Of a stretch of DNA of 64,000 nt, positions 43,758-52,617 are shown piece after piece. The position numbers were made by a program, and so were the translations under genes. Position 1 is the stretch's first letter. The number at the start of each line of letters is the position of its first letter. Origin of the DNA: Arthrobacter sp. NIO-1057 (GTDB lineage Bacteria > Actinomycetota > Actinomycetes > Actinomycetales > Micrococcaceae); NCBI RefSeq assembly GCF_900094805.1, contig NZ_FMAT01000008.1, forward strand, positions 990 through 64,989, given 5' to 3'. Under the pieces are notes generated by a model, which made no database searches, was not told where the DNA came from, and was given only the letters and a program-made list of their open reading frames with translations.

Positions 43758-45541
43758 ATCTCTTCGATCAGCTGATCGTAGTCCTTGAGCACCACAGCAC
43801 GCTTGATCTTCAGCGAGGGAGTCAAATGACCGGTTTCCTCGGTGAAGTCGGTGGGAACTACGCGGAAGGACTTGATGGATTCGGCCTTAGACACCGAGGT
43901 ATTGGCCTTGGCGATGACCTTTTCAATGGTTTCCAGAACCTTAGGGTGCGTTGTCAGTTCTTCCGGCGGGGTATTTTTATCCAACTGGTGGCGTTCGAGC
44001 CATCCCGGAAGAGCTTCAGGATCCAGCGTGACCAGGGCGGCGATGAATGGTCGACCCTCGCCAATGACTACGCACTGAGATACGAGGGCATCGGCTCGAA
44101 TCTGGTCTTCAAGCAGGGCCGGAATCACGTTTTTACCGCCCGCAGTGACGATGATTTCCTTCTTGCGGCCGGTGATCTTCAAGAACCCGTCCTCATCTAG
44201 TTCTCCGATGTCACCGGTGCGGAACCAGCCGTCGGTGAAAGCTTCGTCCTGAAGTTCTGGACGATTGTGGTAGCCGCGCATGACACACAGTCCCTTGGCC
44301 AGAATTTCGCCATCATCGGCAATCCGTACAGCATTACCTGGAAGGGGTTTGCCGACGGTGCCGATCTTGATGCGTTCCAGGGTATTGACGGTGATCGGTG
44401 CGGTGGTTTCGGTCAAGCCATATCCTTCAAGCACGGTGACCCCAATGCCGTTGAAGAAGTGGCCGAGGCGCTCGCCCAAGGGCCCGCCGCCGGAGACTGC
44501 ATGGCGAATGTTTCCGCCCATGGCCTCACGCAGTTTCTTATAGAGCAGGAGATCAAAAAGTTTGTGCTTGAGGGTCAAAGTCAGCGGGATCTTCCCGGAT
44601 TGCTGTGCCTTCGAGTAAGCGACGGCCACATCGACACCCGCGTGGAAAATCTTGTCTTTGCCGCCGTCTTCGGCCTTGAGCATCGCGGAGTTATAGACCT
44701 TCTCAAAAACGCGGGGCACGGCAAGAATAAAATTCGGCTTGAAGGACTGCAGATCACCGAGCAAGTTTTTGACATCTGGGGTATGCCCCGTGCGGCACCC
44801 TGCGCTCACGTTGATCACCGAGATGAAGCGTGCGAAAACGTGTGCCAGCGGGAGGAACATGATCGTCGAAGCGCCAGGGTAGACAGCTTGGGGCAGTTCG
44901 GCGGCAGCGTTTTCGGCGAGTTCGACAAAGTTACCGTGGGTCAGTTCGCAACCTTTGGGACGGCCGGTGGTTCCCGAGGTGTAGATGATTGTGGCGATGT
45001 CCTTGAGCGTCACCGCTGAGCGGCGGGCTTCAAGCAGTTCGTCGTCGATATCCTTGCCGTCTTCGGCCAGCTGCTCAAGGCCGCCTTCGATCTGCCAAAT
45101 GTGATCAAGGGAGTCTAGTTGTTCTTGATGAGCCGCGCGACGCACCACACCTTCGTGGGTTGCCGATTCTAGGACGACCGCTTTGACCTCTGAGTCCGCA
45201 ACGATCCAGGCGACTTGGCTGGGGGAGGAGGTTTCGTAGATGGGCACCGTGACGCATCCGGCGAACCAGATGGCGAAGTCCACCAAGGACCACTCGTAAC
45301 GGGTTTTTGCCATCAGTGCGATGCGCTCACCCGGGTTGATGCCGTTGGCAATGAATCCCTTAGCGATGGCTTTTGCATCTGCGGCGAATTGGGATGCCGT
45401 GACATCTTGCCAGGTGGAATCGGGGCCAGGTTTTGCGAACAGGGCAGGATTCGCGGCCGAATTAGCGTGGCGCAACAACAGGTCGGTGATATTTGACTGC
45501 TGAGGCGTATGGATGCGAATTGGCGAGCTGTATTCGCGCAT
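43730..45541 (-). CDS. fadD: Long-chain fatty-acid-CoA ligase (FadD15-like)
   Basis: A 603-aa AMP-forming ligase. IYTSGTTGRPKGCELTHGNF is the P-loop, VLEGYGLTETTAPITVN the A5 motif, and WFRTGDIGELDEDGFLKITG followed by RKKEIIVTAGGKNV the C-terminal hinge motif. Its features fit bacterial FadD15-type long-chain acyl-CoA synthetases. AGGAG nine bases before the ATG. It lies next to other lipid genes (esterase, PlsC). Confidence 0.92.
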   Translation of the reverse strand: MREYSSPIRIHTPQQSNITDLLLRHANSAANPALFAKPGPDSTWQDVTASQFAADAKAIAKGFIANGINPGERIALMAKTRYEWSLVDFAIWFAGCVTVPIYETSSPSQVAWIVADSEVKAVVLESATHEGVVRRAAHQEQLDSLDHIWQIEGGLEQLAEDGKDIDDELLEARRSAVTLKDIATIIYTSGTTGRPKGCELTHGNFVELAENAAAELPQAVYPGASTIMFLPLAHVFARFISVINVSAGCRTGHTPDVKNLLGDLQSFKPNFILAVPRVFEKVYNSAMLKAEDGGKDKIFHAGVDVAVAYSKAQQSGKIPLTLTLKHKLFDLLLYKKLREAMGGNIRHAVSGGGPLGERLGHFFNGIGVTVLEGYGLTETTAPITVNTLERIKIGTVGKPLPGNAVRIADDGEILAKGLCVMRGYHNRPELQDEAFTDGWFRTGDIGELDEDGFLKITGRKKEIIVTAGGKNVIPALLEDQIRADALVSQCVVIGEGRPFIAALVTLDPEALPGWLERHQLDKNTPPEELTTHPKVLETIEKVIAKANTSVSKAESIKSFRVVPTDFTEETGHLTPSLKIKRAVVLKDYDQLIEEIYSAPKPKE

Positions 45542-45651
45542 CTGTTATTCATCTCCTGAACTATGTGTGACCCCAATTGCAATGGCGGGTAACCCGCATC
45601 ACATTATATTACTTTACAGTAACCTACAGATCTTGACGCTCCAAGTTCACT

Positions 45652-46086
45652 TCAGACCTGAGCCCCATCATCTCCCGGATCGCGCTGGGTAGGAAGACGT
45701 TTCACTAAGTACGCGATCCCTGCGATGGTCGCCAGGGCCAAACCAATGACGACAAACGCAGGTGCCGAACGGAAGAACAACACGCACAGCAAGAGCCCGA
45801 TAGGGCCACCGGCTGCCGCAGTCCATGCCAGATTGAGTTTCGGATCCCCAGAACCAAGTGCTGCTGGCTCATCTGGAACAAAGGGCTCGTCGGACTCTTC
45901 TGGCACATAATCGCGCGGTCCACTCACGGCACCGGGACCGGTGTTAAATAGCTTTTTGAGCTGGTCGGCGCGTTCTTGAGCGCTCGGTTCACGAGGCGCC
46001 TGTGCATCGAGCTGCTGAAAATTTTTCACGAGGTCATCCCAGCGCGGATCTTCGCTGGCCCCGGGAGTGTGATTAGAAGCATTCAT
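45652..46086 (-). CDS. Hypothetical membrane protein (144 aa)
   Basis: An N-terminal 75-residue polar, Pro/Asp/Glu-rich segment is followed by two adjacent hydrophobic helices (AAAGGPIGLLLCVLFFR and AFVVIGLALATIAGIAYLV) and a short polar end. The conserved WDDLVKNFQQLD near the N-terminus is characteristic of a small family of actinobacterial proteins with no known function. Its ATG overlaps the esterase stop as ATGA. Confidence 0.82.
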   Translation of the reverse strand: MNASNHTPGASEDPRWDDLVKNFQQLDAQAPREPSAQERADQLKKLFNTGPGAVSGPRDYVPEESDEPFVPDEPAALGSGDPKLNLAWTAAAGGPIGLLLCVLFFRSAPAFVVIGLALATIAGIAYLVKRLPTQRDPGDDGAQV

Positions 46087-46856
46087 CGACTAGTACCCGA
46101 CGCACTAGGGGCAGAATGTGCCACACCGGAGAAGAAGCGGGCGGACTCATGGAAAATTTTCTCGGCATCGTAATCTAGCGTGGCAACATGTTTTGAGTGC
46201 AGGAGCATGTGATGCTCCGCGAGTGTGCCTGGCTTGAGACCATCGACTAACGCACGCACCGAAGCATCGGAAACGATATTGTCCACGGTGGATCTAAAGA
46301 GCTGAACCGGGGCGGTCACGAGTTCTAAGCGGGCGCGAGCCTGGGCAAACAGCGCATGTAGCTGAGCCACTGCGGCGATCGGAGTTCGCGGATACGCTCC
46401 CTCGTCCATTCCACGTTTAGCAATGTCATTACTGATCGGCGAGATGCTGCGCACTACATGCTTGAGCCATGGTGTGAACGGTGCCAGGGGAGAATCAACG
46501 ATCAACCCAGGGTTGACCAAGGATACTGCCGAAACATTGCGCCGTGTTGCTAGGTGAAGGGCCAGTGCGCCACCCATTGAAAGCCCTGCAACAGCGACGG
46601 ACTCGTGCTTGGCAGCCAACTCGTCGAAGGCCTGCTCGGTGGCCTGAATCCATTCGCTGTAGCTGACCTGGATCATGTCCTGCCATTTGGTTCCATGCCC
46701 TGGCAACTGTGGCACGGCCGTTGCGAAGCCAGCCTTGCGCAAGGAGCTGGCCCAAGGCTCCATCGCGGTCGGCGATCCGGTGAAACCGTGGATCAGCAAA
46801 ACTGCCGAACCTGATTGTGGCTGCTGCTCAAAGTTATTCGCTACATCATTTTTCAT
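46083..46856 (-). CDS. Alpha/beta hydrolase, carboxylesterase/lipase (Est30-like)
   Basis: A 257-aa serine hydrolase. VLLIHGFTGSPTAMEPWASS holds the oxyanion HGFTG motif, VAGLSMGGALALHLATR the nucleophile Ser in GLSMGG, and SKHVATLDYDAEKI the catalytic His; Asp is in FRSTVDNIVSD. The arrangement fits Est30 carboxylesterases and monoacylglycerol lipases. Start ATG at 46856 chosen for GGAG eight bases upstream over a GTG at 46865. First gene of a two-gene unit. Confidence 0.9.
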   Translation of the reverse strand: MKNDVANNFEQQPQSGSAVLLIHGFTGSPTAMEPWASSLRKAGFATAVPQLPGHGTKWQDMIQVSYSEWIQATEQAFDELAAKHESVAVAGLSMGGALALHLATRRNVSAVSLVNPGLIVDSPLAPFTPWLKHVVRSISPISNDIAKRGMDEGAYPRTPIAAVAQLHALFAQARARLELVTAPVQLFRSTVDNIVSDASVRALVDGLKPGTLAEHHMLLHSKHVATLDYDAEKIFHESARFFSGVAHSAPSASGTSR

Positions 46857-46991
46857 GGTGACCACTCCAATTTTCTACGTACACCATCGAGCGTAGTGCA
46901 CAATTGAAGGGTGCGGACAGTGTAATGAATACTGAGATCATTCCACGTCCCGTTGCAACGCCGCTCCTCGAGGAAAAGGAACTATACCGCC

Positions 46992-47663
46992 GTGCTGTAC
47001 GACTTCCTGAAGCGATTTGCTGTTCGGCCGCTGATGAAAATCTTCATTCGCGTAGATCTGCAAGGCATAAGCAATGTTCCTCAGTCAGGAGCGGGAATCT
47101 TGGCCTCAAACCATCTCTCGGTCTCAGACTCCGTGTTTTTGCCCGCGATGCTGGAACGCCCGGTCATTTTCCTCGCCAAGGACGATTATTTTAATGGGCG
47201 AGGACTCAAGGGGCGGATTACCGCGTGGTTCTTCCGCAACATTAACCAGTTGCCGATGGATCGTTCCGGCGGGCAAAAGTCTGCCGCGTCTCTAGCCAGT
47301 GCTAAAAAGGCGTTGGATGAGGGGAAAATTCTCGGGATCTATCCTGAGGGAACTCGTTCGCCTGACGGTCGGCTGTACCGGGCCAAACTCGGAGTGGCAA
47401 AACTTGCCCTGGAGTCCGGGGCGCCGGTGATTCCTGTGGCCATGATCGGCACCGACAAGCTTCAGCCCATCGGACAGAGCTTGCCACGTCCAGGCAAGAT
47501 CCAGATCAAGATTGGCAAGCCCTTGAGTTTTGAGCATCTGGAAGGAAAACATGACGATCCGCAGGCCCTGCGAGCCTGCGCCGATGAGATTCGCCAAGCT
47601 ATCAATGTGCTCTCGGGGCAGAGCTACGTTGATATTTACGCACCGCGTAAAGCGCAGAAATAG
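46992..47663 (+). CDS. plsC: 1-acyl-sn-glycerol-3-phosphate acyltransferase
   Basis: A 223-aa PlsC-family acyltransferase of phosphatidic acid synthesis. SNHLSVSDSVFLP is the NHX4D catalytic motif (Asp variant spacing as in the family), and IYPEGTRSPDG the phosphate-binding EGTRS motif. FFRNINQLPMDRSGG lies between. GTG start at 46992 with AAGGA about 11 bases upstream; the frame opens 13 codons earlier at a TTG. Confidence 0.88.
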   Translation: MLYDFLKRFAVRPLMKIFIRVDLQGISNVPQSGAGILASNHLSVSDSVFLPAMLERPVIFLAKDDYFNGRGLKGRITAWFFRNINQLPMDRSGGQKSAASLASAKKALDEGKILGIYPEGTRSPDGRLYRAKLGVAKLALESGAPVIPVAMIGTDKLQPIGQSLPRPGKIQIKIGKPLSFEHLEGKHDDPQALRACADEIRQAINVLSGQSYVDIYAPRKAQK

Positions 47664-47727
47664 AGCCGAGCTCACAGTGTTACGCGCCGTTGTTACATTC
47701 GTCGCTGTGCTTTGCTGATGCGCGAAG

Positions 47728-47733
47728 TAGAAT
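47728..47733 (+). promoter_or_regulatory. -10 element seven bases from aroG start (TAGAAT)
   Basis: TAGAAT, seven bases, GTG at 47741. No Shine-Dalgarno between them, so aroG may be leaderless. No clear -35 is seen. Confidence 0.5.
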
Positions 47734-47740
47734 CATCAAG

Positions 47741-49135
47741 GTGAGCGAAGTAAACCGAACCCCATTGCCAGGCTCCTCTGTAGCCGGCCCGGCCACTGAT
47801 CCGCAACTAGATTTGTGGCGTGAATTGCCTATTGCCCAGCAGCCAACGTGGCGCGAGCACAAGGACTATCAGTCTTCCATTAACGAATTGGGTTCGCGTC
47901 CGCCACTGGTTTTTGCTGGCGAAGTAGACATCCTGCGTGAACGCCTCGCCGAGGCTGCCCAGGGTCGCGCTTTCCTCCTGCAGGGTGGCGATTGCGCCGA
48001 GACCTTTGCTGATGCAACCGCGGACAAGATTTCCGCACGCGTACGCACCATTTTGCAGATGGCCGTCGTGCTGACCTACGGTTCCTCGATGCCGGTCATC
48101 AAGATGGGCCGCATGGCTGGCCAATTCGCTAAGCCACGTTCTTCAAATGATGAGACCCGAGATGGCGTTACCCTGCCGGCATTCCGCGGCGACATCGTCA
48201 ACGGCTACGAATTCACCGAGGAATCGCGCGCCCACGACCCGAAGCGTATGGTTCAGGCCTACAACACCTCTTCAGCCACGTTGAACTTGATTCGCGCATT
48301 CACTCAGGGTGGCTTCGCCGACCTGCGTAGCGTGCATTCGTGGAACAGCGGATTCATGGCCAACCCAGCCCACTCGGCCTACGAGCAGCTGGCCGGCGAA
48401 ATCGACTCAGCCATTCGCTTCATGGATGCCTGTGGCGCGGACTTCGAAGCGCTCAAGCGCACCGAGTTCTTCGCCTCGCACGAGGCATTGCTGTTGGACT
48501 ACGAGCGTGCGCTGACCCGCACCGACTCGCGGACCGGGTTGCCTTATGACACCAGCGGCCACTTCTTGTGGATCGGCGAACGTACCCGCCAGCTGGATCA
48601 TGCACACATCGATTTCCTTTCGCGTGTGCGTAACCCTATCGGTGTGAAGCTTGGCCCGACCACGGAAGCCGATGACGCGCTTCGTCTGATCGAAAAGCTT
48701 GACCCGAACCGCGAGCCAGGCCGACTGACCTTCATCACCCGTATGGGTGCGAAGAACATTCGTGAGAAGCTACCAAACCTCGTCGAAAAGGTGACTGCTT
48801 CCGGAGCGCAGGTCCTGTGGGTTACCGACCCGATGCACGGCAACACCGTGACCAGCCAGAACGGCTACAAGACCCGCAACTTCGATGCCGTGATGGACGA
48901 AGTCCGTGGCTTCTTCGAGGTCCACGATTCCCTGGGTACCTTCCCAGGTGGCCTGCACGTTGAGATGACCGGCGACGACGTCGCCGAATGCTTGGGCGGC
49001 GCCGATCCAATCCGTGAGGAAGACTTCGACTCGCTTTACGAGTCGGTCTGCGACCCACGACTGAACCACCGCCAATCCTTGGAGATGGCGTTCTTGGTTT
49101 CATCGGCTCTGCAGAGCCGTAGCCGCAAGCGCTAA
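47741..49135 (+). CDS. aroG: Class II 3-deoxy-7-phosphoheptulonate (DAHP) synthase
   Basis: A 464-aa class II DAHP synthase, the first step of aromatic amino acid synthesis, joining PEP and erythrose-4-phosphate. FLLQGGDCAETFADATADK holds the metal-binding Cys, SRVRNPIGVKLGPT and TFITRMGAKNIREKLPNLV the substrate and His/Arg residues, and WVTDPMHGNTVTSQNGYKTR the conserved end region. Start GTG at 47741; the frame extends 17 codons earlier without support. Position just before a PASTA kinase matches the M. tuberculosis aroG-pknL neighbourhood. Confidence 0.94.
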   Translation: MSEVNRTPLPGSSVAGPATDPQLDLWRELPIAQQPTWREHKDYQSSINELGSRPPLVFAGEVDILRERLAEAAQGRAFLLQGGDCAETFADATADKISARVRTILQMAVVLTYGSSMPVIKMGRMAGQFAKPRSSNDETRDGVTLPAFRGDIVNGYEFTEESRAHDPKRMVQAYNTSSATLNLIRAFTQGGFADLRSVHSWNSGFMANPAHSAYEQLAGEIDSAIRFMDACGADFEALKRTEFFASHEALLLDYERALTRTDSRTGLPYDTSGHFLWIGERTRQLDHAHIDFLSRVRNPIGVKLGPTTEADDALRLIEKLDPNREPGRLTFITRMGAKNIREKLPNLVEKVTASGAQVLWVTDPMHGNTVTSQNGYKTRNFDAVMDEVRGFFEVHDSLGTFPGGLHVEMTGDDVAECLGGADPIREEDFDSLYESVCDPRLNHRQSLEMAFLVSSALQSRSRKR

Positions 49136-49147
49136 ACCCAAAAAACT

Positions 49148-49179
49148 AAGGCTCGATTCCCGCAAGGGAATCGAGCCTT
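49148..49179. terminator. Bidirectional terminator between aroG and pknL
   Basis: AAGGCTCGATTCCC, loop GCAA, GGGAATCGAGCCTT. A perfect 14-bp stem, preceded by A-run and followed by T, serving both convergent genes. Confidence 0.93.
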
Positions 49180-49190
49180 TGTCATGCTAG

Positions 49191-51398
49191 CTAGAAAGCG
49201 TAGATGGAAATCTCGCTACCGTAAATAGCCTGCTGATTCAGTGGTGTTTGCATGCGCACGCTCTCGTTCGACCCTCCAAAGACGCTGTGGAGTTTCACCT
49301 GGAACCCAGCAGCTTCCAATTGTTCGGTTGCGTCCTGAACACTGAGCCCCACAACGGAGGGGATCTGCACATATTCAGGTCCCGAAGAGAGGGCGACTTC
49401 GACGGCACTTCCGAATTCGGCGGTACCATCGGCTGGATCTTGTGCAGCGACCAGTCCCTGCTCTATCTGCGAGGAATGAATTTCAGTACCCAGCTTCAAC
49501 GACAATCCAGCCTCACGAAGCTTCGCACCAGCCTCTTCTTGGCTTAATCCGATGACGGAGGGAACCTGTACAGGTGCATGACCTTTGGAGACAGTGAGCT
49601 TAACGGTGTTCTTCCTCGGGATCTGCTTCCCAGCCTCAGGACTAGTACCAATTACGGAACCACTATCGACCGATGAGGAGTACTCCTCGGTTGTGCTGAC
49701 GTTTTCAAAGCCAGCCTTAGCCAGTGACTTTTTGGCGCTTTCCACCTTCATACCAGCGGTCTGGGGGACGTCGAAGAGTTCAGGTCCCTGTGAAACCGTC
49801 AGCTCAACACCCTGAAATTTCATGATGTTCGCACCTGAACTAGGCCGGGAATCAACCACCCTGCCGACTGCGACTTCGTCGTCGTAGACACTGCTAATAC
49901 GAACTGGGACGCCCTGGCTATCCATTTGCGAGATCGCTCGTTCTTGGAGCATGCCATTGAGCGAAGGAATACGTACGATCGTTCCGGGCCCGCGACCAAA
50001 GAACCAGCCAGCCGAGGCTACCAAGGCCACGATCAAAACCCACATCAAGGTGATGACAAGTTTTTGGGTCCCCGTGCGTGGCTTGCGCAAGCGGTGCGTC
50101 GGAATTTGCGCTTCCTTGCGCCAACGCTTGTTAGCCTGCTTTTGAGCTCTCTTCGAGTCACGCGCAGAAAGCGTATTATCATTGTCTTCCGGCTTGTGAG
50201 GGGCCAGATCGTCGCGTGAATATGCAGTTGTCGCATTCAACATCGCTGGACCAGATGAGTTAGTGTCTCGCGGTAAGGGCATGGTCGCCTGAGTATCACG
50301 TAGGTTGAATACCTCCGTTGTATCGTCGGCGGCGATGACAGTAGTAGGTGATTCGCTGACGTCTGCTTCGTCGACCTCATAGTCACCTTCACCAGAGGTG
50401 GAATTGAGTGCGAGCCATTGCTGCTCTCGTTCAAGCTCGCGATCGCGTTGCATGGCATCGAGCCGTTGTTGCAAGGTGGTTGGCATTTGGGTGAAGGTTT
50501 TGGGAATGAGATCTGCGACCGTCCCCAAAGTTTCGATACCAAGATCCAGCTGTTCCTCGGTGAGGGTTGAATGGATCTGGCGAACTTCTGCCAGTAGCAG
50601 CGAGGCGTCCTGAGGGCGCTTTTCAGGGTCCTTTTCGGTACACCAGCGAACCAGCTCATCTAAGTCTTCTGCGAGACCAGCCACGGCTTGTGAAGGTAAG
50701 GGCATGGGCGAATCCAGATGGTGTTTCATCATGGCAGCTGGATTCGTCTCAGCGTAGGGCAGGGCACCGGTGAGCATTTGATAAATCATGATGCCCAGCG
50801 CATAGATATCGCTACGAGAATCAGCTGCCGCACCTGAGACAAGTTCCGGTGACACGTGGGACAGCGTTGCCAACAACGTTGCTGACTGCGTGTGTGCGCT
50901 GGCAGCCCGGGCCAGACCGAAGTCGGTGAGCTTGATTTCCCCGCTGTCCGCGACCAGGACGTTGGCTGGTTTCATGTCCCGGTGAATGATGCCTTCGCCA
51001 TGAGCGGCGCTGAGGCCACGACAAATTTGCTCCAGCACGCTGAGCATTTGGCGGGGAGTGAATTTCCCTCTTTCGGCGATCACCTGGTCGAGGTTTCGTC
51101 CGCGGACATACTCCATGACCAGGTAAACAAGGTTGTCGCTGACGTTATGATCACGAATTGAGACGACGTTTGGATGGGTAATATTCGCAGCGATGACGGC
51201 TTCGGATTCAAAGCGTTCGCGCACCGTGGGTTCGCTAGCGAAATTGTCGTTCAGGATCTTGACTACGACGGCCCGATGCAATCTTTTGTCCATGCTGCGG
51301 TAGATACGGGACATTCCACCAAGTGCTAGGAGATGGTCGAGCCGGTATCGGCCGTCGAGCGTCTTGCCTAGATGTGGGTCTGTCAGGGCTGAGCTCAT
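49191..51398 (-). CDS. pknL: Ser/Thr protein kinase with PASTA domains (PknL-like)
   Basis: A 735-aa receptor-type kinase. Kinase domain residues about 16-280: LLALGGMSRIYRSMDKRLHR, catalytic Lys in AVVVKILND, IIHRDMKPANVLV, LTDFGLARAASAH with activation loop SPELVSGAAADSRSDIYALG. A transmembrane helix near residue 460 (LVITLMWVLIVALVASAGWF) leads to four extracellular PASTA repeats that usually bind peptidoglycan fragments. The long Ser/Thr/Asp linker between kinase and membrane helix is typical. The gene next to class II DAHP synthase suggests PknL. Likely substrates in this window include GarA (inference). Confidence 0.9.
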   Translation of the reverse strand: MSSALTDPHLGKTLDGRYRLDHLLALGGMSRIYRSMDKRLHRAVVVKILNDNFASEPTVRERFESEAVIAANITHPNVVSIRDHNVSDNLVYLVMEYVRGRNLDQVIAERGKFTPRQMLSVLEQICRGLSAAHGEGIIHRDMKPANVLVADSGEIKLTDFGLARAASAHTQSATLLATLSHVSPELVSGAAADSRSDIYALGIMIYQMLTGALPYAETNPAAMMKHHLDSPMPLPSQAVAGLAEDLDELVRWCTEKDPEKRPQDASLLLAEVRQIHSTLTEEQLDLGIETLGTVADLIPKTFTQMPTTLQQRLDAMQRDRELEREQQWLALNSTSGEGDYEVDEADVSESPTTVIAADDTTEVFNLRDTQATMPLPRDTNSSGPAMLNATTAYSRDDLAPHKPEDNDNTLSARDSKRAQKQANKRWRKEAQIPTHRLRKPRTGTQKLVITLMWVLIVALVASAGWFFGRGPGTIVRIPSLNGMLQERAISQMDSQGVPVRISSVYDDEVAVGRVVDSRPSSGANIMKFQGVELTVSQGPELFDVPQTAGMKVESAKKSLAKAGFENVSTTEEYSSSVDSGSVIGTSPEAGKQIPRKNTVKLTVSKGHAPVQVPSVIGLSQEEAGAKLREAGLSLKLGTEIHSSQIEQGLVAAQDPADGTAEFGSAVEVALSSGPEYVQIPSVVGLSVQDATEQLEAAGFQVKLHSVFGGSNESVRMQTPLNQQAIYGSEISIYAF

Positions 51399-51520
51399 TT
51401 ACCGTGTGCACCTGCCTGAATTGTGCGCGCGACGTAGGCCATAGTCACTAACAGATCCTTTCGAACATGAATACTACTTTTAATCTACCTAGCCGAGCTG
51501 GAAAAATGCCGGTTAAAGTC

Positions 51521-51556
51521 GAAATCCGCCAGTGGTGTTGACCTCTGGCGGATTTC
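51521..51556. terminator. Terminator between pknL and whiB1
   Basis: GAAATCCGCCAG, eleven bases, CTGGCGGATTTC. A 12-bp stem; it lies downstream of whiB1 on the minus strand and upstream of pknL. Confidence 0.75.
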
Positions 51557-51597
51557 GTTTGACGTCTCGGGTTGCGAGAATTACCTCGAGCGCATAC

Positions 51598-51846
51598 TTA
51601 TGAAGCGCGACGAGCACGTGCAGCGCGACGCTTTAAAGCGCGACGCTCATCTTCGCTCATACCGCCCCATACGCCTGCATCTTGGCCGGACTCAATGGCC
51701 CACTGCAAGCAAGTCTCAGTTACTTCGCATCGACGGCAAACGCTCTTGGCCTCTTCGATCTGCAATAGGGCCGGACCAGTATTTCCCACGGGGAAAAACA
51801 GTTCGGGATCCTTTTCCAGACACGCCGCGCGGCTACGCCAATCCAT
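51598..51846 (-). CDS. whiB1: WhiB-family iron-sulfur regulator (WhiB1-like)
   Basis: An 82-aa protein with the four cluster Cys: AACLEKDPELFFP, then VCRRCEVTETCLQWA (C-x2-C-x5-C), giving a 4Fe-4S site. GVWGGMSEDERRALKRRAAR is the WhiB G(V/I)WGG turn and basic DNA-binding end. Sequence detail (FFPVGNTGPALLQI) is closest to WhiB1, an essential nitric-oxide-responsive regulator that binds sigma-A region 4. AAGGAG lies upstream of the ATG. Confidence 0.93.
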   Translation of the reverse strand: MDWRSRAACLEKDPELFFPVGNTGPALLQIEEAKSVCRRCEVTETCLQWAIESGQDAGVWGGMSEDERRALKRRAARARRAS

Positions 51847-52203
51847 GCTTATTGATGCTCCTTGAAATCTGAGAGGGGGTCTGAAGATCCAACATCAGGT
51901 AACGGCAAGGTAACTACCAACTAGGAATGAAAATAACTTCCGATTACCCAGCGGTTACTGATTGGTTCTTCTGATCTTCGGTGAGGACCAATTAGGTACC
52001 TCGTTTAACCGACCACATAAGGTTTTCATGTTACGAGGAAGTAAACAAGAGTCATGATAGCGAAATGTTGCTGAATGCCTGAGTGCTTTCTCACATGGCA
52101 TTTGGCACTCAATTCCGCTAGTGCCCATTGATGTGGTATCCGCTACAGTTGGTGCATTTGTGACAGTTTGAGTTCCGGGCAGACGTCAACGAAGATTGTT
52201 TTC
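51847..52203. other. 357-bp divergent promoter region between whiB1 and a membrane gene
   Basis: No gene supported. It holds GGTAAC repeats at 51899 and 51909 exactly one helical turn apart, and an inverted repeat TGAGTGC-N18-GCACTCA at 52080-52111. Both are candidate regulatory sites. Confidence 0.45.
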
Positions 52204-52617
52204 GTGAGTCCCCAACAAAGTAATATGCCCCGTCCTATCAGCGTAGTCATCGTTGCAGCATTAGTAATGCTTGAAGCGCTAGCCGTATTGGGATATGCCA
52301 TTAGCTACCTAGGTAACCTTTCGAGCGACGGCGTAGTCAACGTAGGCGGGCAAATCTTCATGCTGGGGCTGTGCCTGGTGGCAGCTGTATGGCAAGGATC
52401 CGTAGCGGTGAATTTCTTCAAAGGCAAGGCATTTACCAGGGCCCCGATCATCGTGTGGCAGTTGTTCCAAATTATCCTGGCTGTTTCTTTTCTAAGCTCC
52501 AATATTGCGATGGTGAAGGTTGGTGCCTTCGCAGCTATCGCGATTGCCGGGGTGAGCGTGGTTCTACTATTCGCTCCAAAAACCACGGCGTTCCTCGGAG
52601 ACCGGCCAGCAAGTTAG
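52204..52617 (+). CDS. Hypothetical four-helix membrane protein (137 aa)
   Basis: Hydrophobic segments PISVVIVAALVMLEALAVLG, GGQIFMLGLCLVAAVWQGSV, VWQLFQIILAVSFL and AFAAIAIAGVSVVLLFAP suggest four membrane helices. No catalytic residues. GTG at 52204 is taken as start; ATG at 52225 and TTG at 52168 are alternatives and none has a clear ribosome binding site. It ends four bases past the 3' end of the FtsK-like gene on the other strand. Confidence 0.7.
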   Translation: MSPQQSNMPRPISVVIVAALVMLEALAVLGYAISYLGNLSSDGVVNVGGQIFMLGLCLVAAVWQGSVAVNFFKGKAFTRAPIIVWQLFQIILAVSFLSSNIAMVKVGAFAAIAIAGVSVVLLFAPKTTAFLGDRPAS

